A DNA stretch of 64,000 nucleotides. It comes from Cyclaneusma minus (Eukaryota; Ascomycota; Leotiomycetes; Marthamycetales; Marthamycetaceae). The stretch spans positions 124,001 through 188,000 of the forward strand of contig JAKZHN010000006.1 of NCBI GenBank assembly GCA_037179335.1, read 5' to 3'. The translations under genes were made by a program, and so were the position numbers. Numbering within the stretch: the first letter of the stretch is position 1; each line of letters begins with the position of its first letter. Positions 11,060-24,334 of the stretch are shown piece after piece. The notes under the pieces are model-generated. The model was given only the letters and a program-made list of their open reading frames with translations, was not told the DNA's origin and did no database searches.

Positions 11060-12716
11060 GGTTGTGGTGGTGGGATGGCGGGTGTGAGAGTTCTGTACGT
11101 GAGTTATGTGAGGTCTGCTTGGAGTGAAGACGCGAGAGTGTTGTGAGGATGATGTGAAAAGGCGGAGAAGTCGAAGAGAAGTGTCGATGTGATGATGGCA
11201 GATATTCACTCAGGTGCGAGGTGATCCGGAATCCGAGGTCTGGGCTCACGATAGCGGATAAATGTTTTGCCGCCTGCCTATCAGCTTATCTTATGGCGCA
11301 CTCTTGAGACTTCGCGAGCTTCCTCTCACCATCTTCACCTTCAAACATTTCATCTCTTGTGTTCATCCTTTGCATCCGCCGGAAATGCAGATGAACTCGA
11401 CTTTGAGCTCGGCCACAATTGATTGGAAGAGAGCAAGCTGTCGCAGGCTACGGCGAAACGGGGGTCCCGCCTTGACCTTCACTCTCCATTTCTCCAACCA
11501 TCTGGTTGAGTCGAGTTCCACGAGCGAATACTTTGCCGCTTGTGGCCACCTCCTCGACGTGACTGTTCATCTTTTTATTTGCCTGTCAGTATGTTGCAAA
11601 ACGGAAGTTCGCCTCGGTCATTCTTGTTCTCGTGCCAGCTTCTCTCCTGGCTCATTGTCGTCTTCGTCTGCTTTCTCCAATGCCCCTCGCTGCACAACTC
11701 AACTCAAGTGAGGTTGTCGTGCGAATACTCCTTACATTGGCACTCATGGCTACCGTCTATCTCGCAACGAGGATGTGTGTCCGGGCGTAGTCCGCTATGA
11801 GAATAGCTGCGATCCAGTGATTCGCGATCGGGACAGGATGGGAAGATCCAATATTCTCAAGGCGGCTTAGCCACTGCGATCTTCGCGTCTTCAGCTTGCT
11901 CGAGGACAAACACCAGCACTTTGCATCACCTCACGTTTCAAGCTTCTGTGTGGCGTCAACTCTCGACCCAGGCACCCCTCATTTTCAAACTCCCAGCTAC
12001 TCCCCTTTTTAAATATATCGTCGTACGGGTACACATCCTAGGATCCGAGGGATCTTGTAAGCCGCGATCGAGCGGCAGGGTCGGAGGTTCGCAACTAGGT
12101 TGGAGGTTCGTCGGAGGCTTAGGCTCAGGGAGACGTGACCCTTTCCAATAGGGGTCTATTTCTTGTCGGTCAATGGTCTTGGCCGTTCTCGTATGACAAC
12201 CCACAGCCAGAGGACGTGTCAATGCCATTGTGTTCCTTAATGGATCACGATCGTCTCAGTCGGGATGAAAGTCTTTCCGTCTGTGTTCCGAATGTTTACA
12301 GCACCGGAATACAGGACATTGCCTTGGGCCAGGCTGTATTCTCTAGCCTTCGGTCTGTAGCACAGGAAGAACCATACCGTGTGGTCAGCACAGTATCATG
12401 CTACGAGTTCGCCTGACAACATACCCCATGTGCTACCGGAATCCTTTAGCTATACCACTCTGTACCGCCGTACCACAGTCTTCCGTACCAATACCGTATG
12501 TATATCGAATTAAGATTCTACCCCCCCTCAAGGTAACTAGCCTATGACGCCCATCAAGCCGTGATGTAAAGAGAAGGGCCGACGATCAAGTCCTCACTCA
12601 TCTACAAAACGTGGCAAGCCCCTCTAGCAAAGCCCATTTTCTCAGCACCTTTCAGTTACAATTTCTGCCTACACCATTCACTCCAACTCTTTTAGCAAAT
12701 CCTCACTTCCTCAAAC
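11060..12716. other. Intergenic region between the AMMECR1 and spherulin-4-like genes
   Basis: The two genes are transcribed divergently across this 1.66-kb interval, so it should hold both promoters. ORFs of 76-149 codons are present but show no domain or convincing coding signal. A CTTTTTAAATATAT stretch near 12004-12017 is AT-rich, but it lies 700 bp from the spherulin start and was not called a promoter. A C-rich leader precedes the spherulin ATG. Confidence 0.5.
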
Positions 12717-13569
12717 ATGAAAGCCCTCGCACTTCTGGCAGCCCTTGCTGGCATGGCAGCCTCCAAAGGCATCATGGTAAGCCTTTTCTTCCACCCAAAA
12801 AATGATTCCTGGAACCCCTTCTATACCGCCGCGCTCGAGAACCGAAACCTCCGCTTCCTCGCGGTCCTCCGACCAGACCATGGTCCCGGCGCCTCCTTCC
12901 CAGAAGACCTGGTGAACGGCCTCTTCTTCCTGAACTTCTTCAGGCACACATCATCCGTGGGCTGGATTGACATTGCCTATGGCCAAGCCCCAATCGACCT
13001 CGTCCGACAAAATATCAGCCTTTAGGCCAATTGGAGCAGAACTGAGCGCGGCCCCGGCTTCGGGGTGCAAGGCATTTTTCGACCATGTTCCCAGCACAAA
13101 CACGACCGGAATCACCGAATACATGTCTAATATCACTGACCACATTTACGAGCACTTCTACCAAGCAACTGTGATTTTCAACATAGGGCAAAATGGTACC
13201 CTAACCATCCCCGAGGATGACTATACCCCTTGGCCTGAACACTACGACTACGCAACCGATCTTGTCATTGCCGACGTCGCATGGTCTGAGGACAATTTTG
13301 CTGCCGCGAATGAGTTTTTGCTATCCTCTGGACTGGAGTATAAGAGCACGGTGTCTTTCAAGAACTTCGCTGGTAATGCGACGACGTTGCAGACCGAGGT
13401 TCAATCGCTTGTTGACCGGGATGTGGACTACTTTTACTTTACGGGGATGGAGGGATATGAAAAGGGGCTGGACAATACAACCAGTGTGGCTAATATTACG
13501 GGGCTCGCGAAGATGATGAGTGATCTGTATAATGCGCTGGAGAAGTCCGAAGAGAGGCCTGAACTTTGA
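12717..13569 (+). pseudogene. Spherulin-4-like secreted protein, broken by a +1 frameshift
   Basis: Frame 1 starts at 12717 with a signal peptide (MKALALLAALAGMAASKG) and continues GIMVSLFFHPKNDSWNPFY, typical of the spherulation-specific family 4 N terminus. Further family-like segments are LAVLRPDHGPG and VGWIDIAYGQAPIDLV. It stops at 13025. Homology continues in the +1 frame (CKAFFDHVPS, DYATDLVIADVAW, DRDVDYFYFTGMEGYEKG) to a stop at 13567-13569. The frames would rejoin if one base were absent from the AAAA run near 13008. No credible intron spans the break: the only GT-AG pair there is 24 nt and keeps the wrong phase. About 280 residues are expected overall, a normal family size. The gene is either a recent pseudogene or a one-base assembly error. 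The protein should be secreted; its molecular function is unknown. Confidence 0.8.
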
Positions 13570-13930
13570 TTGTTTGAGAGACGCGTTCATGTCGTTTTGA
13601 GTGGCCGGGAGTTGCTGAGATGTATACATCGGGCTTTCGAGAAAATTTTGCAGCCAGGAAAAGTTCTGCGATGCTGCAAGACTAAGCAGGTTTAAAGCAT
13701 TATTGTTGTCTTGCTCGGGTATCTCTCCTGATCATGATGTGCTGTGAGTGAGAGAGCATCCGCACTCTATGCAGCTAAGTTTGCTTTCCACTGCTGATCG
13801 AGAGAATATACGCTCTTTGCCCACACGGGCCTAATGTCGTCTGACCGATGCCATATATCAGCTACACAGCTATTGATAGCCGCGACTTTCACCTTCAAGA
13901 AGCCTAAAAGCGTAAATCGGCCGATATGCA
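13570..13930. other. Spacer between the spherulin-4-like gene and the array
   Basis: This is probably the spherulin 3' flank. No gene, RNA or array core was recognised until the GGTCAGGTGACTTTGGGACC element near 13937. Confidence 0.4.
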
Positions 13931-14991
13931 ATGCCGGTCAGGTGACTTTGGGACCGTATGCGGCTGTAGAAGGGGTGTAAATCTCCCGAGTCTGCTCACA
14001 TATAGTTCAAACCCGAAAAGGTATGGGTGCTCCGTCACTGTTGCTCCAGACTCTAATGTATCTTGAGTAGTTACGAGGAACTCCAAAGGCGTCATTCATC
14101 AAGAGGCCTCTTCCCACCTGCACGGTTTCCTAGAAGCCCGTTTCTAGGCAAAGCATCGCGATGGACCTCTTGCGTGTCGGCAGCAAGAGCGTCAAGATAC
14201 AACAGCAGGCTTGTCTCGGCACGAGGAGCAATGCTCGATGGTAGAAAGCTACCCTCTGCGTCTGCAAAGACGTGGACTGATACGAGCCTGTTATATGCTG
14301 AATGTGTGAGGCGGAGATTTTGCTCTTTGGCAAAAACGGGAAAATGATCCCAATATCCCTGCCTCACCACCACCAGCGGATCCAGAGATTCTTGAAGGAG
14401 AGAAGACTTGGGGAGGGCCTGGGCATTAAATACCCGAAGTCTGAGCCCGAGAATGCGGCAATGCTGGGAGCGTGGATGTGTGGTGTCGACGGGTCAGGTG
14501 ACCTTGTGGGCTTGTGTAGGCTTGGTTGTGGAAAAGTAAAAGGGTGTATAAATATCGATACAAAGGCTGCAGAGATACGGTCGTGGGACTTCAATCATGG
14601 CAAAAGAAAACCACGGTGTGGAACGACTTTGAGGAAATTAAAAGGCGAAGTCGAGTACTTTTCGAATTCACGGATCCTGACGTTCTTGGGAAGCTTTAGC
14701 TGTTGGGGTGACTGTGGGGATACGTGAATGGAGAGTGGAGGTAGCAAGAGCGTTGGGTGGCGGTGGCTGGCTTGTCATGACAGGAGGAGCGATGTTCGGT
14801 GGTAGAAGCTTGCCGTCTGTGTCTGCAAATACGTTGACTGATATAAGCCTGGTATTGTATGCTGAGTGTGTTCGGCAGAGATTTAGATCTTGCTGTTTGG
14901 CAAAGACAGAAAATTGACCCAAGGTGCCAGGTGTCGGAATCCAAAGACCAAATGTGGCTTGGAAGAAAAAGTACTTGGGGAGGAACCGAGC

Positions 14992-15143
14992 TTTATATAC
15001 CCCAAGCTGGGCCTACGAGCTAAAGTCCCGTGAGTTGCACCCCTGAGAGCGTGGACTAGCTGATATATGACGTCGATCACGGGTCAGATGATCTGGGGGT
15101 TGTGTGGTCTATGGGCTGTGGGCTTTGGAGAGAAGTATAAATA
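14992..15143. promoter_or_regulatory. Divergent TATA pair in block 2a
   Basis: The leftward box is at 14992-15001 (minus GGTATATAAA) and the rightward box TATAAATA at 15136-15143. The interval contains GGTCAGATGATCTGGGGG, a version of the element conserved between the paired boxes. Confidence 0.55.
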
Positions 15144-15593
15144 TCTGCACAAAGTCGGTGGAGATGGACTTCCACCTCAGGTTGATTACATAGTCATGCA
15201 AGACGTCCAGGAAGTCCAAAACGGAGTCTCTTAGCCTATTAAAAGCATTTTCTATTTCACGAACGGCCAGGTTCTTATAAAGCTGGATTGTGTGGGGTAA
15301 ATGGTTTTGCGAGATTGTATCGCAAGGCAATTTCGAATATCGACAGCAAGAGCGTCGTCGAATGGCGGCAGCTAGCCTGCCCGACAAATAGCAATTTCAG
15401 GGTTGTAAAAGCCTGCCCCTTGTAAAAACGTCGACTGATACAAGCCTGGTATATAATGAGCGCCTGAGTGTGTTTGGCAGAGATTCAGATCTTATTGTTT
15501 GGCAAAAATGGGAAACTGACCCAAAGTATCCGTCCAATAGCTCATACTGCATATCGTGGCTTGAAAGAGAGAATACATTGCGAGGAACTGGGC

Positions 15594-15704
15594 TTTATAT
15601 ACCCAAAGCCGAGCTTGAGCGGTCTAAGAGTGTGAATTGTAATGCCTGGCTAGGTGATCTTGGACCTTGTGGGCTGTGAGGTGTGGGGAAAAAAAGTATA
15701 TATA
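15594..15704. promoter_or_regulatory. Divergent TATA pair in block 2a
   Basis: The leftward box is at 15594-15603 and the rightward box TATATATA at 15697-15704. The element CTAGGTGATCTTGGACC lies between them. Confidence 0.55.
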
Positions 15705-16161
15705 TCTCCTGAAGGTCTTCCATAGTACAACTCAACTTAGAACGCCCTTTCGAGAAATTTAAGGGACTCCAAGGGCGAAGTCAACTCTGCACTCATCAGA
15801 AGCCTTTTGTATTTCACCAACCGCCACATTTTTATGAGTCTGCTGGGTTGCTCCGGTGCAAGTAATCCTGCGAAAATACTTCGTGGGGGAACTTGGAACG
15901 TCGGCAGTAGTCTCTTCAAGTGACGGCAGCTGCGCGATCTTGGCAAGATGATCAGCTCTCAGGGGTAGCAGTTTGCGATCTGCGCAGATGCCGATTTGTA
16001 AGTATGGGCTTCACGGATTCTGTGTCCATGTTGCGCATTTTCTGCTCTTTGCGAAAGACGAGGGAAGTAGTACCGGGTGTCTGATGTCGAGAACAACACA
16101 TGTTAAATGACCATCCTGTTTTGCGACTTGGAAGAGAGACGACCTAGGGAAGGAACTGGGT

Positions 16162-16314
16162 TTTATATACCGAAATCTGAGCCTCCGCTACGAAGTCCCG
16201 TGATTCAGATGCAGTACTGGCTCTTTCGTGTAAGTTGACTGCCCTTCGAGTCAGGATGTGACTCATAGCTGCGTTGTTGACTCTGCGGCGGACATGAAGA
16301 TCGAAGTATATAAA
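16162..16314. promoter_or_regulatory. Divergent TATA pair in block 2a
   Basis: The leftward box is at 16162-16171 and the rightward box TATATAAA at 16307-16314. The spacing, 145 bp, matches the neighbouring pairs. Confidence 0.5.
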
Positions 16315-16769
16315 CAGAGCTGCCCCCGCCGTTGGGAAGTTTTCTCCAAACCCGCAGTAGAGTGGACTGTGGTGGACACGGGAAGTTGACTTGAACTTGC
16401 AAACTTGAACATCAGCCAAAAAAGCGCTTGTCTTGGTGCATCTTCCACCTGCTAGGTTTCCAACTGCGTGTTTCTACGGAAATGCGGCGCGTTGGACCTT
16501 TGGGTGTTGGCGGCAAGATTCTCAAGTGACAGCAGTTGCACCCTCTTGATACGAGTAGCGATGTCCTCGGGGCAACTGGTTGTGGTTTGTAAAGATATTG
16601 AGTTGTATGAGCTTGATATATCCCTTCTATATGTCCGACGGCCATTTCGCTCTTTACCAAAGACGGAGGAAATGACTTAAGGCATTCGGTGTTTGTGGAC
16701 ATCACATGGCGGTCTCGTTAGAGTTGAAATGTTTCTGAGGAAGGGAATTCTCGGGGGAAGGGACTAGGC

Positions 16770-16910
16770 GTTATATACAGAGCTGAAGTCCTGTGATTCA
16801 CAAGAGCTTCTGTCTCTTGGGCGTGAGTGAGCAAGCTGACTCGACTGAAAGCGTGATTCAGAGCTTTGCGATTTGCTCTGCGGACGCCTTGGGGATTGAG
16901 ATATAAATAG
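16770..16910. promoter_or_regulatory. Divergent TATA pair in block 2a
   Basis: The leftward box is near 16770-16779 (GTTATATACA on plus) and the rightward box TATAAATAG at 16902-16910, 132 bp apart. Confidence 0.5.
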
Positions 16911-19900
16911 AGTCACTATCCACTGTGGATTTTTCTCTCCAGATCCAGTTCCGAATGGTACAGAATTTCATGGATGGAATGAGATTCTCTCGGGCTTCTG
17001 GTCTCCAAGACGCTGCGAAGGAAGCCGAGTATTCACGAATTAATTGTTTTGGATATGGAATTGCTTATATTCCTGCACGTAATATTGGGCATGACAAGCG
17101 GACCTAGAGGTGGAAAGCGGGACAGTGGCTATCGCAACCGGTGGGAGCTGAGTGTCACGACAGCAACAGATATGAGTGACACTAGTCGACAAATCTTACC
17201 TTCAGTTTCTGATCGTCCCAATGGCTAGGAAGTGTGAGACCAATATCCTACAAAATGTGTTCAAGTTTGATTACTGCAATACTGCAAGTGAGAGACTCGA
17301 GAGAACTGCACGTAGGGAGGCGCAGGGAACAACCCTACCTAGAGTCGGTGAAGGAGGTTGTGGCAATGTGGGATTCTTGGGGGGAAAGAGTTGATGAGAA
17401 GCAGCGTGGCCTTTAAATAGACAAAGAACGATCAGGTTTGGCACTTTGGCGAGCGCGGGTTGGAGATTAGTCACGTATTTTGAGTGAACTTAGAAATCGA
17501 GGAAGCTGCGATTCACTAACTTGTTTTTAGGGGCTTGACTTTTCAGGCAAGGTTGGGGTATAAATATGAGTGCCCTTGACAATGAACTTCTTTTCCCAAG
17601 CTGATAAGAGAGGAACTTGAATTGGTATGGTCGTCTATTTGCCTTCCCTATCCGGACATACCTGTTGATCAAGTCGAAGTGAACACCGCAGTAGTGTACC
17701 TGAACATAAGCTAAGCATATATACGCGAGTCTCTAGAAAATTGGAGAGGAATAAGCGATTTATGCGGGCCAATGCTTGAGATCAGGACTTTATCATCGTG
17801 GATAGCTTGAGCGAGTGATGACAGCATTGAGGGTGTGAGTCAGAGCTGCATTGTTTGCTCTTTGAAGGCCTGGAGGGTTGAGGTATAAATAGAGCTGTAT
17901 CTTGGCCCTAGAACCTTCACTTTCTTTTGATTCGCCGCTCGAAACCGAGGGAACCTCGCGGACGGTAGACTATTGAGCTTCGATTCTCTGGGAATAGGTC
18001 TTTTCTGAGCTGTGTTGCCTTGGAAGCTTTAAACAGCTTCTCATGATTCTGTTATTCATATCCCGCAAAGGTAGAAAGGGCCCGGTCGCGTGGGGTGGAA
18101 GGCGTCAACGGCAACACTAGTCTTTTGAATCGGTCGTAGCTGGTTTCTCGGCGACAGGAAAGTTAAGTAGCAGCAGTCTTCAATCTGCATGGTTTGTGAC
18201 TGATGTTCAAAAAACCATCGGTAGGCGTCCAACTGCCGACATGCTACAGATTTTTGCCTTTGGTATTCTGCAATATCCCAGGGAAAGTGGGTTGCAGAAC
18301 TACCGGTCAGAGGTGCAGTTGGACACCCATTAAATGTATTCATGGAGAGAAAAGCTAGGTGGGAAAGAACGAGGACTTAAATAGTAGAGGGATAATCAGG
18401 TTTGTGGCTGGTAGTGCGAGACCTGATGAGTGGACACGTGCTATGAGTGAAGTTAGGGGTCCGGGCTTAGGAAGTTAGTAAGATGTGGCTCATCGACTGC
18501 GTCATGAGAACTGGGTAAGGGTGGGGGGTGGAGCTATGAATAGGTCTGCTCTGGATGTGGCAATTTTCTTCTTCAGGCTTCCCTACGCTATTGCGTGCAC
18601 TCGGGTGGATGTCGGCCTTGGGCCTTTTGCTGAACAATACTCGAAGTAAACGTCGCGGTACTTGCAAGTTGAACTAGAGCGCAGAAGACCTCCCGCCAGT
18701 GAGTCACCTCACAAATTTGTGAGAAATGAAAACTTCGTGCTGCCGATGGTCGAGAGCAGTCTTCGTTATTAACGGTAGCTTGAGCAAGCGACGACAGTGT
18801 TGAGGGTATGAATTTTAGAAGTCGATGTGGGAATGAGAACATCGAAATCCAATCATTTGCCCTTCTCTGAAAGATCTGAGAGGAGAAGACTGCCTGGTTA
18901 TCTTAGTCTTCCTAGAAATTCCCACGCAAAAAGTCAAAGGAATTGAACAGGGAAGTAAGTGGCCGTTAGTGACCATTTTTGCCCTGTTGTTCTGAACTTG
19001 GTACTAAGATAGGAGCAGATGGGGGCCATATTTATAGATGAGAAGAGATGAGCAAGAATTGTGGAAGCGAGAAAGTCACGGGAAGCTGTCCCACCTGCTC
19101 TGTCCTTGTTTCAAGGCGCTTCATAGACTCAAGACCAGAAGCTCTCACCTTCACATTGTAACAACGACGCCGGAAAATTTATGCCCATTCCAACCTAGTC
19201 CTAAACGGGTGCGCCAAGAGCACGGCCCGTGCACGGCCCGTCTATAAAAGCATTCTGCCTCTCCAACTTCCTCTTCTTCTTTTCATACTGAGTGACACGC
19301 GGGATTTCAGTGTATGGAAGACCTTGGCAGACAACGCTTGAAACCAGTGGTTGCCTACCAGTATTGCGAACTCGAAGACCAGACCAGCTTCCGTGGTCTG
19401 CAAATCCTATCTTTGATGTTGCTGATTCAAAGTCTAACATCAGGAGCAAGTTGCTGGATCGAGAGTCACGACAGCAGACAGCAAGATGAGCGACAGACAG
19501 CGACCACGGGAGTAAGCGCCACAAGCGACAGTTGGCGGCTACAGAAGCCAGTAAACTAATGAGTCATAGTTTCTACCCTGGGGTGAACGGCATTTATATA
19601 TTCCGTCTTCCTTCTCATTCCATCTTCTTTTTTCATACTCGAGTTGTACTCGATCTTCAAACGACGGAAGACCTTGGCAGACAATGCTTGAAACTAGTGC
19701 CTAGGCTCTTACTTGGGTGTGTTTCAGACTGGATATCACACGAGTATCTACGACCTGCTGATTCTATCTGCAAACTTCTCTGAGATTCAAACTTCAAGTT
19801 CAGGAATAGATGCCTAGATTATGAGTCCAAACAACAGAGTCCGAGAGCTACAACAGACACCAGGCCATGAGAGTAAGTGCTACAGGCAACAGTAGACAAG

Positions 19901-22900
19901 GCCAAAATTCCGGGCTAGTGATCTCTGACTCACTGTCTTTCCAAGTTTTCGGCGTTAATATATTCCGTCTTCCCTTCACCGTTCCAACTTCCTCTTTTCT
20001 CTTTCACGTTCAAGTTCAGGAGAAGAACTTAACGATGGCCTGGGTAATGTCTGAGGCCAGTGTCGAAGTCTTGTTGACCTTGGTCCCTTGCTTGAGATTT
20101 CCAAAGCACACCTGCGAATTGGGGCTCTGAATTTCGTCAGATTCAAATTCAGAGATCAGAAATAAGTAGCCACGGTGAAACCCCTGGCAGCAGACCGTGC
20201 CATACGGCAACAGAACCAGAACACGACAGCGAGTATCAAAATGCAACAACAGGCACCGAAGCCCAGCAGTAAGCTCTGTAAATGACAGCAAACGAAGGTA
20301 AAACCTCGCTGCTGGTGCTTAGTCAGTTCAGCCAAAGCCAGACCGACTATATATTTCTTCTGTTCCCTTCTTCCCTTCTCTTCCTACTCATGGTCAATCG
20401 AGATAGATAGGTGGACTTACCGACCCTTGGCGATGCTTGAGATGATCGAGTGTTGTTTTGCTGCAGACCTACCTGGCTGGCTTTCTTGGTTCACAATCGT
20501 ACGGCAAGCTCCAGACTGGCGCATTGGGTTGCTCATGTCAATGTAAGTAGGCGAATCTCAGAGATGGCGGGAAGAATGTGCTGTAACGGTAGCCATGTTG
20601 ACCGGTAGCACTGTGCTCTGTCGGCAGTAAATGGGTGTGGGTTAGGGGCCGGATTATGTACAAGTACTACCTGGTTCTCCTCTCTTGTCTTCCAGGTGGG
20701 CGTCACAGGCCCACGGTGTAATACAAATTCCTCCGCATCTTATACGGGACATGATAGCAGCCAGGTCTAACGACAATAGACCCTAAAATTGGCGAAAATA
20801 CCAACCTTCCAACCAGTCTTCCCCTGTAAACATGGTTATCTGCTTGGAAGCTGAACGGCTTGTGTACAGGGAGGCTGTTAAAAGCATCATCCACAGGTTG
20901 GTATTTGCAAAATCTCGCACAGCATCCTCCCTAAGACTTCAATATATTTCTCGACTCTGTATGGTGTTCTTTGCTTCCGAAAAGCTGGGACGTCTTGGTC
21001 TTTAAATAGTCCACCCTGTTCAATTTGTCAGCTTCCACTTCACCAATTTGACAAACATCACAGTCGACAGCAGCTTGGACCGGCAGCAGTCCCTATTCCT
21101 AGAGGTATGAACACCTACATGTCCCGTTACTCGGCTTCAACAAAAGGCCGCTCACAGATTCATGAGCCAAGCAGTCTCCTGTCATCCGGCCTACACCAAT
21201 ATGGCATCGGCTTTTGCGCATCATGAACAAGGCGTCTTTAACCACGAGCATACGCTGACGCTTTGGACATGAGCCTCTGTGGTATCTCGAAAAATGAGGC
21301 TCAGCGCCTTGTTATAGTCCAGGCCCTCTCAGAAATTCACATTCTTTCTGCCCATCACGAGTCTTGACGGCAGATAGGTCATGCGACAGTACCCTCTAAC
21401 AACAGCAAAATTGCGCATAGATTTGGCGCAGAAGCGTTGACACCAACCAAAATGTCGAGCCTGAAAGCGTGGAGCGGATTTCAACTTGGCGTAGAGTCGA
21501 TCCACGTTTTCGCAGTTCATCTAGGACCAATCCGTTATCTTTCCCAATCGCCTGAAATTGAGGATCATGGAAGCTTCAGGTTTGAAAGTTTGGGGTCTCG
21601 GCAACCTTAAATAGTTTAGGTCCCTTCCTGGCTCCAGAGTTCCTCACCCCTTAGTCCCATTATTTGATGAGTTGACAGCAGCTAGGCCATACGACAGCAA
21701 CGTCCAATAACAAGAGCATACCTGGGAATGGGCGGCGAAAGCATAAGGAGTCGCGAACATCTCGAGTCGGAAAACCTGAGCAATATACTTGCTGGAATTT
21801 GACTAAGACACAACCTATACGCAACACCACTTTCATTCCGAAGGATTCTGCACTTTCCAATTTCCATCAGCAGAACATAACGTCCTTGGACGATTGTTTT
21901 CGACTTGGACCTCAGAATGCTGGAAGGTCACGCTCTTTATACAGTTCATTACCTTCCAGGTTTTGGCTACATCAACGGTCTTCTACGCCAAGATTCACGA
22001 TTCAGGAATACGACAGCAGCTACCCATATGACAGCAACACCTTGCAGCCACAGGACATATGAGACTCGACAGTCAGGAGCAGAAAGCTGTATGATTATCG
22101 AGTCTTGTAGCTCAATGCACTATGTTGGCTGAGATTCGTTCCACTTGGATTCAGCCTGCACGTTCTTCATTTGCAAGGTATCTCCATCCTGCGCAAGCAC
22201 GGAGGTCACCTCAAACGCTACATCACGAGTTGGGTGAGACGGTTTGGGCTTGGATATCAAAGGTTGGAGGTTTACTTCTTTATAGGGTCCAGCGCCTTCC
22301 AGCTTTCGACTTCATCCACATCACAACGCCAGGCTAATTATCTAACAGGTTGACAGTAGCTAGGTCGTACAACATCAACGTCTAGCAGCGACAGCAGACA
22401 CCAGGCTCGGTAGCGAAGCCACAGAAAGTTGCGGAATCTGGAGCCTGAAAGCTTACGGAAGTCACAGCGGTGGGTTGGCTAAATGTCATCCTAGATGCAA
22501 TCTTTACATTCATTTCACCTTTCCATGACATCTCCATCTTCCACAGGCGTAGGACAACATATTGTCGGCACTTGCTTTGAGTTTAGGAAAACTGGGGACT
22601 GGCCCCTTCTATATAGTCCAATCCTTTCAGGTGTCAGCTTCATTCGCAATCTGCCATCAAGGCTCAGTTCGATGATTCGAAAAGTCGAAATTAGCTGAGC
22701 TATACGACAGCAGATTTCGAGGACAGCACGCACTGCACTTGGCAGTAAATGTACTGCGAATTGAACAGCCTCAAGGTTAAAAGATCGGGTCAATATCCTT
22801 GCTGGGATTCATCCTAGAATCAACCTGCACAGCTACCATTCTCCAAGTCATATCTCGGTTTTCCACGAGTGCGGAATTCATCCTGGTGGAATTGAATAAT

Positions 22901-23617
22901 CTGGCTCGTATTTTTTGAGATTGAGTTTCGAAGACTGGCATTTTTTGGTATTTAAATAGTCATTACCCACTTCCAGATCTTTTTCTTTAGAGTTTCACTG
23001 TCCTGGCTCAATGGACTCCCTTGTGAGTCGACAGCAGCGCATCCCGGTGACAGTAGATCCTACCGTTGTCGTCGATGAAGCCTCGCACATACTCAAATTT
23101 GCCAAATGCTCACGCCAGAGAGCATAAGCCATCAGCGTGCTATTCGGGCGAACCTGACGAAGATCGTAGACGCAATTGCTCCTCCTTCGCACACCACCTC
23201 CATCTGTCCATGTTCGGCTGCTTACGTCACTAGTAGCCTTAGATCTTGAAAACATCGGGAGATCATGGCCCTTATATAGCCACAACCACTTCCGAAGCTT
23301 CAAACTTCTCCTCTGTCCCCTTTCCAAGTCTAGAAATCCGTCTTACGGATTGACATTTGACAGCAGCTAGGTTAGCGGACAGCAAACACCAGGATTGGCG
23401 GTAGAACCACTAATCACAAAGCTGTAAATATATCGAACACGGAAGCGCGAGGCAGGTAATCGCCTGCAAATGTCCAGCACAGCCTGGTCAGTCTAAAGCA
23501 TACACAGGGCTCGACATTGGCTTCTCTACACTTCATAGACGCGAAGTCTCCCCCCCCCCATTTTGGCCTTTGACATTCGAATGCGATCTGGGCCTAAAAA
23601 GTTGGGAGCTCGTGTCC

Positions 23618-23726
23618 TTTATATAGTTATAGCTCCCCTCCGCATTCAGATCCCACTGGATTCTTGGTCACTCTAATATATTACCGAATGAGCTGACAGC
23701 AGCTAGGTCCATCGATAGCAAATACC
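23618..23726 (-). promoter_or_regulatory. Array unit: leftward TATA box plus paired GACAGCA element
   Basis: The core TTTATATAGT is at 23618-23627 (minus ACTATATAAA). GACAGCAGCTAGGTCC is at 23695-23710 and ATCGATAGCAAATACC at 23711-23726. Confidence 0.55.
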
Positions 23727-24334
23727 AGTTTCAGCGGTAGCTACTCACCACATGGCAAATTGTTGCAAATACCTCGAGGATGAAGCACATGAGAGCGCAG
23801 ACAAACAGTTTTCCGTCAAAGCCAAACCTCGCTTCAGCCTTCGCCCAGTTTAGCATATTCACAAGATCTGCAATGAGCTTCTCCATACTCCACAAGCACA
23901 GAATCCATCAGCCCCCTAATGGAAATAAAGGAAACGAACGAGTCCTGAGTTTTGAAAGGTCTGGGTTATCTTAGCCTTTATATAGCAGCAGCTGTCTCAA
24001 ATCTCATCGTTCCCCTCTCGGCTAATAGTCCTTTGCCCGTTTAATAATCCGTCCAAAAAATCAGCAGCAATAAAGGCTACAGACAGCAGAAACCAGTCTC
24101 AGCGGTAAGACCACCCACTTTTACACACCTGGAAGTTTTGAATACCTCAACCCTGAAACCGCAGTCAAGCAGCTTTCTACCAACGGCAAACAGAGCCTAG
24201 TCAGCCAGCTTAGCAAATTCCCAGAATCTGCAGTCATCTCCTCTGCGCTCCAAGGACGGGGAATAAGTCCACTCCATGTTCCCCAGCTTCTGCGAAACAA
24301 ATCTTAGGTCCCCAAAAGCTGGAAGGTCGTGGCC

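Larger units (their letters stand above)
13931..19330. repeat. Promoter-like array, block 2a: divergent promoter units
   Basis: Nine units, mostly about 560-660 bp apart, each carry two facing-away TATA boxes. Minus-strand boxes (GGTATATAAAG type, seen on plus as TTTATATACC) lie near 14424 (degenerate), 14992, 15594, 16162, 16770, 17412, 17715, 18375 and 19031. Plus-strand boxes (TATAAATA type) lie at 14547, 15136, 15697, 16307, 16902, 17559, 17884, 18535 (degenerate) and 19243. Within each pair the gap is about 100-210 bp and often holds GGTCAGGTGATCTTGTGGGC-like sequence. Between pairs the promoters converge over about 450-500 bp, where GACAGCAAGAGCGTC, GGCAGCTAGC and a TTGGCAAAAACGGGAAA-like block recur. 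No ORF is conserved between units. The motifs are seen; that the boxes drive transcription is inferred. Confidence 0.75.

Noticed and set aside
10462..11146. Arginine- and glycine-rich plus-strand ORFs
   Set aside because: They are antisense shadows of the AMMECR1-domain gene's GC-rich codons and serine-rich linker.
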